Shown piece after piece: positions 23,873-31,528 of a stretch of 53,079 bases of DNA. Below the pieces are notes generated by a model. The model was given only the letters and a program-made list of their open reading frames with translations. It did not search any database and was not told where the DNA came from. This DNA comes from Streptomyces halstedii (GTDB lineage Bacteria; Actinomycetota; Actinomycetes; Streptomycetales; Streptomycetaceae), in contig JOAZ01000034.1 in NCBI GenBank assembly GCA_000720535.1, positions 1-53,079 on the forward strand, read 5' to 3'. Numbering within the stretch: position 1 is the first letter of the stretch; every line of letters begins with the position of its first letter. The position numbers and the translations under genes were made by a program.

Positions 23873-24618
23873 GGCCCCTCCTCCACGAAGCTGCGCATCC
23901 CGCGCTCGCGGTCCTCGGTCGCGAACAGACCGGCGAACCAGGTCCGCTCGATCGTCAGTCCGGTGTCGATGTCCGTCTCCAGTCCCCCGTCCACGGACTC
24001 CTTGGCCGCCCGCAGGGCCAGCGCGGGCCCCTTGGCGAGCCGGGCGGCCCACGCGTGCGCCTGCTCGTACACCTCGGCGGCGGGCACCACCCGGTCCACC
24101 AGGCCGAGGGCGAGTGCCTCCTCGGCCTTCACCTGACGGCCCGTGAAGATCAGGTCCTTGGCCTTGGACGGACCGACGAGCCGGGCGAGCCGCTGGGTGC
24201 CGCCGGCGCCCGGGATGAGGCCGAGCAGGATCTCCGGCTGTCCGAGCCTGGCGTTGTCGGCGGCGATCCGGAAGTCGGCGCAGAGCGCGAGTTCACAGCC
24301 GCCGCCCAGCGCGTAGCCGGTCACGGCGGCGACCACGGGCTTGGGGATCCGGGCCACGGCGGTGAAGGAGTCCTGGAGTTCCTTGGAGCGCTTGACCATC
24401 GCCGGGTGGTCCATCGCCCGCATCTCCTTGATGTCCGCGCCCGCGGCGAACACCTTCTCTCCGCCGTAGAGGATCACGGCCCGTACGTCGTCGCGCCCCG
24501 CCGCCTCCTCGGCCAGCTCGCGCAGCCGGTCCTGGACGGCACTGTCCAGGGCGTTCATCGGCGGGCGGTCCAGCCTGATCGTGCCGACGTCGTCGCGTAC
24601 TTCGAGGGTTACGGTCAT
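23851..24618 (-). CDS. Enoyl-CoA hydratase/isomerase
   Basis: The 255-residue protein is a full-length crotonase. 'VFAAGADIKEM' and 'GYALGGGCELALCADFRIA' form the oxyanion hole, and Glu109 and Glu129 ('GQPEILLGLIPGAGGTQRL') match the two catalytic glutamates 20 residues apart, so it can hydrate 2-trans-enoyl-CoA in fatty-acid breakdown. The ATG at 24616-24618 is chosen for correct family length; it has no clear Shine-Dalgarno and may be leaderless. The gene stands alone between terminators. Three tandem copies of its last 19 bases occur at and beyond its stop. Confidence 0.93.
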   Translation of the reverse strand: MTVTLEVRDDVGTIRLDRPPMNALDSAVQDRLRELAEEAAGRDDVRAVILYGGEKVFAAGADIKEMRAMDHPAMVKRSKELQDSFTAVARIPKPVVAAVTGYALGGGCELALCADFRIAADNARLGQPEILLGLIPGAGGTQRLARLVGPSKAKDLIFTGRQVKAEEALALGLVDRVVPAAEVYEQAHAWAARLAKGPALALRAAKESVDGGLETDIDTGLTIERTWFAGLFATEDRERGMRSFVEEGPGKARFL

Positions 24619-24649
24619 GGAAGGCAGGTTAACCGCCGCTAACACCGGC

Positions 24650-24682
24650 GGGCCCGGTGCCGTTGGTCACAGCACCGGGCCC
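24650..24682 (-). terminator. Hairpin after the first L,D-transpeptidase gene
   Basis: GGGCCCGGTGC (24650-24660) pairs perfectly with GCACCGGGCCC (24672-24682) over an 11-nt loop. It lies 17 nt beyond the leftward stop at 24699. Confidence 0.75.
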
Positions 24683-24698
24683 GTCGTGTGCGGGGGAC

Positions 24699-25955
24699 CT
24701 ACTTCGTCCACTCCGCCCAGTCCATGTTCCAGCCGTTGAGGCCGTTGTCCGGCTGGATCACCTTGTCGTTCGAGTTCTTCACCACGACCACGTCACCGAT
24801 CAGCGAGTTGTCGAAGAACCAGGCGGCCGGGGTCTTGCCGTCCCAGCCGCCGCGCACGTCCCGCAGGCCGACGCAGCCGTGGCTGGTGTTGCTCGCGCCG
24901 AAGATGCCCGAACCGCCCCAGTAGTTGCCGTGGATGAAGGTGCCCGAGGTGGACAGCCGCATCGCGTGGGGGACGTCCTTGATGTCGTACTCGCCGCCGA
25001 AGCCGACCGTGTCACCGTTCATCCGGGTCACCTTGAGCTTCTCGCTGATGACCATCTGACCGTTGTACGTGGTCGTCGACGGGGCGCCCGCCGAGATCGG
25101 GATGTCCTTGATCTGCTTGCCGTCGCGGACCACCTTCATCCGGTGCGACCGGGCGTCGACGGTGGAGACCTGGCTGCGGCCGACGGTGAACGAGACGGTC
25201 TTGGCCTGCTTGCCGTAGACACCGGGGCGCCCCTCGACACCGTCGAGGTCCAGGCGCAGCGTCACCTTCGTGCCCGCCGCCCAGTACTTCTCCGGACGGA
25301 AGTCGAGGCGGTCGTTGCCGAACCAGTGGGGCTCGATCTCCACGGCCGGCTCGGCCGTCACCCGGATCGCCTTCTCGACGGCCACGGGATCGGTGATGCC
25401 CCGGGTGAAGTGGATGGAGACCGGCATGCCGACCCCGACCGTCGAACCGTCCTCGGGCGTGTACTGCCCGATGAACGTGTTCTGCGGGACGAGGGTCGTG
25501 AAGGCGGTGTCCTTGGCCGACTCGCGGCCCTTGTCGTCCTTGGCGACCGCGTGCACGGTGTACTTGGTCGCGGCGGCCAGGTGCCGCTCCGGCGCCCAGC
25601 TCAGTCCGTCGGCGGCGATCGCGCCCTCGACCTCGTTGCCCTTGGGGTCGGCGACCTTCACCGTGCTCAGCTTGCCCCGCTCGGCCGTGATCTTCAGCGC
25701 CCCGCTGGTCGCCACGTCGTCGGCGCCGTCCTTCGGCGCGATGGTCACCACCGCCCGCGAGGCGCTGGTGTCGGCGGTCTTGCCCCCCGTGCCCTTGGCG
25801 TCCCCGTCCCTCTCGGCGGCCGCGCCGCTCCCCCCGCACCCCGTCACCAGCAGCAGCAACGCACCGAGTACCAGTGCGAGAAGTCCATGGGCGCCGCGCC
25901 CGTGCCGTCCCCTGCTCGCCCCGGCCGATGCCCCCGATATCGGCAGCCCGTTCAC
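24699..25955 (-). CDS. L,D-transpeptidase lipoprotein (Ig-like plus YkuD domain), copy 1
   Basis: The 418-residue protein has a basic N-terminus, a hydrophobic segment and a lipobox ending at Cys40 ('LLLLVTGC'), followed by a disordered linker. Two Ig-like domains fill about residues 66-255. The YkuD catalytic domain (about 258-395) holds HGN at 342-344 and 'SHGCVGLRD' with nucleophile Cys361 and His359. Such enzymes form 3-3 cross-links in peptidoglycan, and actinobacteria use them heavily. GTG at 25953-25955 is chosen because GAGGGGAGA lies upstream. A close paralogue lies 213 bp upstream with a terminator between, so each has its own transcript. Confidence 0.93.
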   Translation of the reverse strand: MNGLPISGASAGASRGRHGRGAHGLLALVLGALLLLVTGCGGSGAAAERDGDAKGTGGKTADTSASRAVVTIAPKDGADDVATSGALKITAERGKLSTVKVADPKGNEVEGAIAADGLSWAPERHLAAATKYTVHAVAKDDKGRESAKDTAFTTLVPQNTFIGQYTPEDGSTVGVGMPVSIHFTRGITDPVAVEKAIRVTAEPAVEIEPHWFGNDRLDFRPEKYWAAGTKVTLRLDLDGVEGRPGVYGKQAKTVSFTVGRSQVSTVDARSHRMKVVRDGKQIKDIPISAGAPSTTTYNGQMVISEKLKVTRMNGDTVGFGGEYDIKDVPHAMRLSTSGTFIHGNYWGGSGIFGASNTSHGCVGLRDVRGGWDGKTPAAWFFDNSLIGDVVVVKNSNDKVIQPDNGLNGWNMDWAEWTK

Positions 25956-26008
25956 TGTGGTCGTCTCCCCTCGCACGGCCTGGCCTCGCCATGGCCCGCA
26001 CTCCGCAC

Positions 26009-26037
26009 GCTGTACGTGCACGCTCGGCGCAAGACAA
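26009..26037 (-). promoter_or_regulatory. Candidate promoter of the first L,D-transpeptidase gene
   Basis: On the minus strand TTGTCT (26037-26032) and TACAGC (26014-26009) are separated by 17 bp, a vegetative-type arrangement. The -10 element would lie about 54 bp upstream of the GTG start. The -10 match is only moderate. Confidence 0.35.
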
Positions 26038-26121
26038 TCACACCGGACGTGAGGAGAACTCCCCCGGACTGTCACCGTTGTGTCCCAACTCGTCCCGGCG
26101 CCCCGGGTGGAGCCGGTCGGC

Positions 26122-26148
26122 GGTCCCGGGGACGGTGTCCCCGGGACC
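26122..26148 (-). terminator. Hairpin after the second L,D-transpeptidase gene
   Basis: GGTCCCGGGGAC (26122-26133) and GTCCCCGGGACC (26137-26148) form a perfect 12-bp stem with a 3-nt loop, 20 nt beyond the leftward stop at 26169. Confidence 0.8.
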
Positions 26149-26168
26149 TGTGCAGGTCGGGCCGGTGA

Positions 26169-27389
26169 TCAGCGCAGCGCGGAACCCGCCTTCCACTGCG
26201 GCCACCCGAGGTTCCAGCCGCCGAGGCCGTTGTCCGGGGCGACCGTCTTGTCGGTGGAGTTGACCACCTCGACCACGTCCCCGACGAGGGTCCGCTCGAA
26301 GAACCATCCGGCCGGGGTGTCCGAGCCGCCGCCCTTCACGTCGCGCAGCCCGATGCACCCGTGGCTGGTGTTCTCGGAACCGAAGATGTCGGGGGACTCC
26401 CAGTAGTTGCCGTGCAGGAAGGTGCCGGACTTGGTCAGCCGGATGGCGTGCGGGACGTCCTTGATGTCGTACTCACCGCCGAACCCGACGGTGCGGCCGT
26501 CCATCCGGGTCACCTCGTGCAGCTCGGAGACCACCATCTTGCCGTTGTACGTGGTGGTCTTCTCGGTGCCCGCGGTGACGGGCACCGTGCTGACCACCTC
26601 GCCGTCACGGCGCACCTCCATGGTGTGCGCGACGGCGTCGACCACGGACGTCTGCGAGCGGCCGACCCGGAAGGCCACCTTCTTGCGCTGGCTTCCGTAG
26701 ACCCCGGGCGCGCCCTCCACGTCGCGCAGTCCGACGTCGACGGTGACCTCGGTGCCCGGTTCCCAGTACTCCTCGGGGCGGAAGTCCAGCCGCTCCGCGC
26801 CGAACCAGTGGCCCGCCACCTCGACGCGGGGCTCGGTGGTGATCCGGATCGCCTTCTCGACGGCGGCACGGTTCGTGACCGGGCGGTTGAACTCGAAGGA
26901 GATGATCATCCCGGTGCCCACGGTCGACCGGTTCTCCGGTTTGAAGTAGCCGATGAAACGGTCCTTGGGGACCAGGGTGGTGAAGGTGGTGCTCCGGGCC
27001 GAGCGGTGGCCGCCGCCGTCGACCGCGACGGCCTCGACGCTGTACTTCCCGGCGAGCCCGAGCCGGTACCCCTTCTCCTGGGGCGCCCACGACCGGCCGT
27101 CGCCGGCGATCGTGCCGGGCACCTCCTCCTGCTCCGCGTCCTCGATCCGGGTCACCTTCACCCGTTCGAGCTTGCCGTTGGGGACGGTCACCTCGATCCG
27201 GTCGTCGGCGCCCACGTTCTCGGCGCCGTCCTTCGGGACGATCCGGATGGCGTCCCCGGGTGCGCGGTCGTCCCCGAAGAACGACGTCGCCTCGGTGCAG
27301 CCCGTCAGTAGGACCAGCACGGTGAACAGTCCTGCCCATGTCAGCACGGCGGCCGAACCCGCCCGTGCTCTCTTCGCTTCGTGGTTCAC
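26169..27389 (-). CDS. L,D-transpeptidase lipoprotein, copy 2
   Basis: The 406-residue protein parallels copy 1 throughout: signal with lipobox Cys31 ('TVLVLLTGC'), Ig-like regions with a shared 'FTTLVPKDRFIGYFKPEN' and 'HWFGAERLDFRPEEYW', then a YkuD domain with 'TFLHGNYW' and 'TSHGCIGLRD' (Cys345). The conserved 'VGFGGEYDIKDVPHAIRL' segment is also nearly identical. The linker after the lipid anchor is shorter than in copy 1. GTG at 27389 is chosen just before the signal peptide; the Shine-Dalgarno is weak, and a further upstream start is possible. Tandem duplication followed by divergence is the simplest origin. It should act in 3-3 cross-linking at the outer membrane face. Confidence 0.92.
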   Translation of the reverse strand: MNHEAKRARAGSAAVLTWAGLFTVLVLLTGCTEATSFFGDDRAPGDAIRIVPKDGAENVGADDRIEVTVPNGKLERVKVTRIEDAEQEEVPGTIAGDGRSWAPQEKGYRLGLAGKYSVEAVAVDGGGHRSARSTTFTTLVPKDRFIGYFKPENRSTVGTGMIISFEFNRPVTNRAAVEKAIRITTEPRVEVAGHWFGAERLDFRPEEYWEPGTEVTVDVGLRDVEGAPGVYGSQRKKVAFRVGRSQTSVVDAVAHTMEVRRDGEVVSTVPVTAGTEKTTTYNGKMVVSELHEVTRMDGRTVGFGGEYDIKDVPHAIRLTKSGTFLHGNYWESPDIFGSENTSHGCIGLRDVKGGGSDTPAGWFFERTLVGDVVEVVNSTDKTVAPDNGLGGWNLGWPQWKAGSALR

Positions 27390-27542
27390 GCTCCGCCCAA
27401 CGACGGGCGCCCCCGGGGGAAACGTGGGCGGGGGGTGCACCGTGGGCAGAACATCGGCGGGGGGCCGGACAGACCACCCGTATGGCCGGGCGCCCCGCCG
27501 CCGGGCCGGGGCCGTGACAGCACCGGGAACCGTGACCGGTAC

Positions 27543-27593
27543 GGGGGCGAGGGCCGGGGGCAGGAGTGGGGGCGTGGGCAGGGGCGGGGCGGG
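27543..27593 (+). other. G-rich tract with quadruplex potential (C-rich on the leftward transcript)
   Basis: The plus strand has seven or more runs of three to five G in 51 bases, enough for a G-quadruplex. On the minus strand it is a C-rich, G-poor stretch that would lie just beyond the stop of the response regulator gene (27605), where Rho could load on the transcript. Confidence 0.5.
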
Positions 27594-27604
27594 TCTTCCG
27601 GCCG

Positions 27605-28261
27605 TCAGCCCAGGATGCCGCGCTGGTAGCCGAGGGCGACGGCCGCCGCCCGGTCCTTGGCGCCCAGCTTGGCAAAGACATGGGTGAGGTGGGTCTTCAC
27701 GGTCGCCTCGCTGATGAACAGCTCGGCCGCGATCTCCCGGTTCGAGGTGCCCTTGGCGACGAGGGCCAGCACCTCGCGCTCCCGGGCGGACAGCGACTCG
27801 CCGCCCGGCACCGCCGGAGCGCGTACCCGTGAGACCAGCCGGGAGGCGACGGCCGGGGAGAGCACGGTCCGTCCGTCGGCCGCCGCCCGTACGGCGGTGA
27901 GCAGTTCGTCGCGGGGCGCGTCCTTGAGCAGGTAGCCGGTGGCGCCCGCCTCGATCGCGGGCAGGGTGTCGGAGTCGGTGTCGTACGTGGTCAGCACGAG
28001 CACCCTGGACCGGGCGCCGAGCCTGGTCAGCTCGGCGATGGCGGCCACTCCCCCACCGCCCGGCATCCGCAGGTCCATCAGGACCACGTCGGGGTCCAGC
28101 CGGGCCACCAGTGCCACGGCGGCCGGTCCGTCCGCAGCCTCCCCCAGCACCTCGAAGCCGGGCGCGGACGTGAACATGCCGCGCAGGCCGTCCCGTACGA
28201 CCGGGTGGTCGTCGACGACGACCAGGGTGATCACGCGTGCGGTGCCAGGTGCCTCGGTCAT
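27605..28261 (-). CDS. NarL/LuxR-type response regulator
   Basis: The 218-residue protein has a receiver domain (about 10-125) with acidic 'VVVDDHPVVRDGL', phospho-acceptor Asp63 ('VLMDLRMPGGG') and Lys in 'YLLKDAPRDEL'. A LuxR helix-turn-helix follows ('ESLSAREREVLALVAKGTSN', 'REIAAELFISEATVKTHLTH', 'VFAKLGAKDRAAAV'). It begins 22 bp after the kinase gene with a GGTGAGG ribosome-binding site. The order ABC ATPase, permease, kinase, regulator is an antibiotic- or envelope-stress-type module, so it probably controls the transporter. Confidence 0.93.
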   Translation of the reverse strand: MTEAPGTARVITLVVVDDHPVVRDGLRGMFTSAPGFEVLGEAADGPAAVALVARLDPDVVLMDLRMPGGGGVAAIAELTRLGARSRVLVLTTYDTDSDTLPAIEAGATGYLLKDAPRDELLTAVRAAADGRTVLSPAVASRLVSRVRAPAVPGGESLSAREREVLALVAKGTSNREIAAELFISEATVKTHLTHVFAKLGAKDRAAAVALGYQRGILG

Positions 28262-28283
28262 ATCGGCCTCACCGTAACGCCCG

Positions 28284-29546
28284 TCAGGCGGGACGGACCA
28301 GGGGGACCCTCGCGCTGACGGCGGTGCCGAGGCCGGGTTCCGTCTCCACGGTGACCGTGCCCGCGATGCGTTCGGCGCGCGCCCGCATCCCGCCGAGCCC
28401 GAAACCCCCGCCGCCGCCCTGTTCCGGGAGGGCGGCCGGGTCGAAGCCCCGGCCGTCGTCGCGTACGTCGAGGGTGATCTCGTCGCCCATGTAGGAGAGG
28501 GTGACCCCGGCGCGGGTCGCCGAGGCGTGCCGGGCCGCGTTGGCGAGGGACTCCTCGGCGATGCGCAGCAGGGTGGCGCCGACCTCGTCGTGCAGGGGTT
28601 CGACGGTGCCGGTGACGGTGAATCCGGCGCGTATGCCGTGCCGTTCGGACCATTCCCCGACCGTCTTCTTCAGCGCTCCGGGCAGGTCGTCCTCCTCCAG
28701 CGCGGCGGGCACCAGGTTGTGCACGGAGCGGCGGGCCTCCCCGAGGCTGTGCCGGGCGAGGCCCGCGGCACGGTCGAGGTGCTGCCGGGCGAGCGCGGGG
28801 TCGTCGGCGGTGGAGGCGGCGGCCTGGAGCTGGGCGATGATTCCGGCCAGGCCCTGGGCGAGGGTGTCGTGGATCTCGGCGGCGAGGCGTCGCCGCTCGT
28901 CCGCGATGCCGGCCTCCCGGGCCTGGAGGAGGAGTTGGGTGTGGAGGGCGGCGTTCTCGGCGAGGGCCTGCTCCAGGCGGGTGTTGGCGCGTTCCAGCTC
29001 GGTGATGGTCGCGGTCTGGCGCCTGTCCTTCTCGGCCTCGCGGGCGCCGATGTTGCCGAAGAGGAGGGCGAGGGCGGCATGCAGGACGAACAGCGCCCCG
29101 AAGGCCGCCCAGTTGGTGAGGGAGGCGGGCGGCATACCGCTGCCGGACTGCGCGCCCGCCATGGTGACGGCGGTGCACAGCAGGCCGGCACGGACGTACC
29201 GGTTCGGCAGGAGGGCACCGACGTCGAAGTAGCCGGTGATCGCGTAGATGGAGAAGAACGGGTTGAACCAGCAGAGGGCGAAGGCGATCACGGTCCGCAG
29301 GACGTAGTAGACCTGGGCGGCCCGTCCGTACGGGGGCGTCCCGGGCCGGGCCCGGCCCCACCACAACTGGAGCGCGCCGGCCCCCGAGGCCAGGACCGCC
29401 GCCGCGTACATGTCCGTGCCGGTCATCCCGACGAGGCCCGAGGACAGGGCGGACATCAGGACGGCGAGGCCCAGGAGCGTGTACGGGCCGTACCGGTAGA
29501 ACTGCCGCCAGCGGTGCTCGGCCGTCGTACGGTCGTCGTCCTTCAC
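28284..29546 (-). CDS. Sensor histidine kinase, LiaS/NarX-like (HisKA_3)
   Basis: The 420-residue protein has about five to six transmembrane helices in residues 20-165, with only short extracellular loops, suggesting sensing within the membrane. A coiled-coil segment (170-215) leads to the HisKA_3 motif 'ERRRLAAEIHDTLAQGLAG' with His226, and a C-terminal HATPase follows (N-box 'EESLANAARHASA', 'VRDDGRGFDP', 'GGFGLGGMRARAER'). GTG at 29544-29546 follows GGGGGAGGG. It lies 52 bp after the ABC permease gene and just before its response regulator, forming one operon. The transporter may serve as co-sensor; that is inferred. Confidence 0.92.
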   Translation of the reverse strand: MKDDDRTTAEHRWRQFYRYGPYTLLGLAVLMSALSSGLVGMTGTDMYAAAVLASGAGALQLWWGRARPGTPPYGRAAQVYYVLRTVIAFALCWFNPFFSIYAITGYFDVGALLPNRYVRAGLLCTAVTMAGAQSGSGMPPASLTNWAAFGALFVLHAALALLFGNIGAREAEKDRRQTATITELERANTRLEQALAENAALHTQLLLQAREAGIADERRRLAAEIHDTLAQGLAGIIAQLQAAASTADDPALARQHLDRAAGLARHSLGEARRSVHNLVPAALEEDDLPGALKKTVGEWSERHGIRAGFTVTGTVEPLHDEVGATLLRIAEESLANAARHASATRAGVTLSYMGDEITLDVRDDGRGFDPAALPEQGGGGGFGLGGMRARAERIAGTVTVETEPGLGTAVSARVPLVRPA

Positions 29547-29598
29547 GGTCCCTCCCCCGGTCGTGCCCGAACGGTCCGCACCTTACGCGGGGCCCTGG

Positions 29599-30372
29599 TC
29601 ACTCCCAGCGGAAGAGCCGGGTGGACGCCGCACCCAGCACCGCCGTCCACACCACCACGACCGCGAGGTGCGACCAGCCGGGCCAGTCCCCCCGGGCCGC
29701 CTGGTCGAGCGCCTGGGAGGCGGCGCCGAGGGGCGTGCACTCGACGATCCGGCGCAGCAGGCCGGGCATCGTCTGCACGGGCACCCAGACCCCGGCCGTG
29801 AACATCATCACCAGGTACGCGACCGACCCCACGGCGGTCGCGATCCTGGAGGTCCGGGACAGCGCGCAGACGGTGGCGCCGAGCGCGAGGACGCAGGCGA
29901 CCGCCAGCACGAGGGAGAGCGCGTAGCCGGGGATCTGTCCGGGCAGCCGCACTCCGAAGGCGCCGCGGCCGACGGCCAGGACGAGCGCCGCGGAGCACAG
30001 CGAGGCCGCGCCGTGCAGCACGATCTGCGCGGTGAGCAGGGCCGAGGGGCGGACCGGGGTGGTGGACATCCGGCGCAGGATGCCGCGTTCGCGGTAGGCG
30101 GTGAGGACGGGGGGCATGGCCTGGAGCCCGGCCATGATCATGGCGAGGAGCACGGCCACGGGGACGTAGAGGTCGATCACGCTACGTCCGCCGAGGTCCT
30201 CCTGGTCCTCCCGGAAGGAGGGGATGAGGCCGAGGACGGTCAGGAGGACGGTCGGGAAGACCATGACCCAGAAGAGGGCCCCGGGTTCACGCAGGAAGAG
30301 GCGGATCTCCGTCCGGAGGACGGCGGCGGCGGGTCTCCGGGCCTGGCCGGTGGCGCTGAGGGTGGCGGTCAT
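29599..30372 (-). CDS. ABC-2 type permease
   Basis: This 257-residue protein has six predicted transmembrane helices, typical of DrrB-like ABC-2 exporters. 'LFLREPGALFWVMVFPTVLL' is helix 1, and 'YRERGILRRMSTTPVRPSAL' is the conserved cytoplasmic segment between helices 2 and 3 that contacts the ATPase. A final Arg-Trp-Glu tail is short. ATG at 30372 follows the ATPase stop after one base, so the pair is co-translated. It should form an exporter with the ATPase encoded just upstream; the substrate is unknown. Confidence 0.9.
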   Translation of the reverse strand: MTATLSATGQARRPAAAVLRTEIRLFLREPGALFWVMVFPTVLLTVLGLIPSFREDQEDLGGRSVIDLYVPVAVLLAMIMAGLQAMPPVLTAYRERGILRRMSTTPVRPSALLTAQIVLHGAASLCSAALVLAVGRGAFGVRLPGQIPGYALSLVLAVACVLALGATVCALSRTSRIATAVGSVAYLVMMFTAGVWVPVQTMPGLLRRIVECTPLGAASQALDQAARGDWPGWSHLAVVVVWTAVLGAASTRLFRWE

Positions 30373-30373
30373 G

Positions 30374-31285
30374 TCAGGCGTCCTGCTCCGTGAGGTCGAG
30401 GAAGGCGTCGTCCAGGGTCGTCTCCAGGACACGCAGGTGGCGGGCGGTGACGCGGCGGGCGGCCAGCAGCGAGATCACGGCGTCGGCGGTGTCGTCGTCG
30501 CCGTGGACGGTGACCCGCCCGTCCCGCTCGTCGACCGAGACGGAAACGGCACCCGGCAGCCGGGCGAGTGCGCCGGTGTCCTGGAGCGGCTCCGACGGGG
30601 TGAAGGAGATGACGGTGGAGCCGCTGGAGCGGCCGATCAGTCCGGCCGGGGTGTCGAGGGCGACGACCCGGCCCTTGTCGATGACCGCGACACGGTCGCA
30701 GAGCCTCTGGGCCTCCTCCATGAAGTGGGTGACCAGCAGGACGGTCACCCCGCTCGCCCGGACCTCCTCGATCAGCCGCCAGGTGTCCCGGCGGGCGCGG
30801 GGGTCGAGACCGGTGGTGAGTTCGTCGAGCACGACCACCCGCGGGTTCCCGATGAGGGCGAGTGCGATGGAGAGCCGTTGTTTCTGGCCGCCGGACAGCT
30901 TGGCGAAGCGGCGGGTGAGATGGGTGTCGAGGCCGAGCCGTTCGGCGAGCCGCCGCCAGTCGGCGGGCTCCGGGTAGAAGGCGCTGTACAGCTCCAGCGC
31001 CTCGCGCACGGTCAGCTTGGGCTGGAGCTCGCTCTCCTGGAGCTGCGCGCCGAGCAGACGGGTGACCCGGTGGCGGTCGGCCACGGGGTCGAGCCCGGCG
31101 ACCCGGACGGTCCCGGAGTCGGGGACGCGCAGCCCCTCGACGCATTCGACGGTGGTGGTCTTTCCGGCCCCGTTGGGGCCCAGGATGCCGAAGATCTCCC
31201 CTTCCTCCACGCCGAAGCCCACCTCGTCCACGACGAGGCGCCCCCCGTAACTCTTGCGTAGCGCGTTCACTTCGATGATGGGCAT
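30374..31285 (-). CDS. ABC exporter ATP-binding protein
   Basis: The 303-residue protein contains Walker A 'GPNGAGKTTT', the Q-loop region 'LLGAQLQESEL', the signature 'LSGGQKQRLSIA', Walker B 'RVVVLDELTTGLDP' and the H-loop 'LLVTHFMEEAQRL'. The C-terminal 85 residues form a DrrA-like regulatory domain. Thr replaces the usual Pro after the Walker B Glu (DELT rather than DEPT). It is the first gene of a four-gene leftward operon with a permease, kinase and regulator. The ATG at 31285 has only a weak ribosome-binding site. A long inverted repeat lies about 60-100 bp upstream. Confidence 0.93.
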   Translation of the reverse strand: MPIIEVNALRKSYGGRLVVDEVGFGVEEGEIFGILGPNGAGKTTTVECVEGLRVPDSGTVRVAGLDPVADRHRVTRLLGAQLQESELQPKLTVREALELYSAFYPEPADWRRLAERLGLDTHLTRRFAKLSGGQKQRLSIALALIGNPRVVVLDELTTGLDPRARRDTWRLIEEVRASGVTVLLVTHFMEEAQRLCDRVAVIDKGRVVALDTPAGLIGRSSGSTVISFTPSEPLQDTGALARLPGAVSVSVDERDGRVTVHGDDDTADAVISLLAARRVTARHLRVLETTLDDAFLDLTEQDA

Positions 31286-31342
31286 GGACCCAAGGGTTCC
31301 GGCGGGCGGGCCGCGGCGGTATCCGCCGTCCCGCTCGAACAG

Positions 31343-31385
31343 GCATCAGCCGATCGGTTGACGGGGCACCGCGATCGGCCGATGC
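31343..31385. promoter_or_regulatory. Long interrupted inverted repeat, possible operator
   Basis: GCATCAGCCGATCG (31343-31356) and CGATCGGCCGATGC (31372-31385) are inverted copies matching at 13 of 14 positions, with a 15-bp spacer holding TTGAC. It lies between the leftward ABC/two-component operon and the rightward ABC exporter. The size suits a dimeric regulator such as the neighbouring LuxR-type protein. Confidence 0.5.
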
Positions 31386-31528
31386 GTGCGGGGTGACCGG
31401 TGGGCGCGGACGACGGGCTCGGTGGACGTGAAGACGGGACCTGGGCGGTCGCGGAAGGGCCCTGGTGGAAGACACCGGCCGGAAAACCACATGAGGGATG
31501 TCAGTGGTGAACCTTAGGCTCGGTCCTG

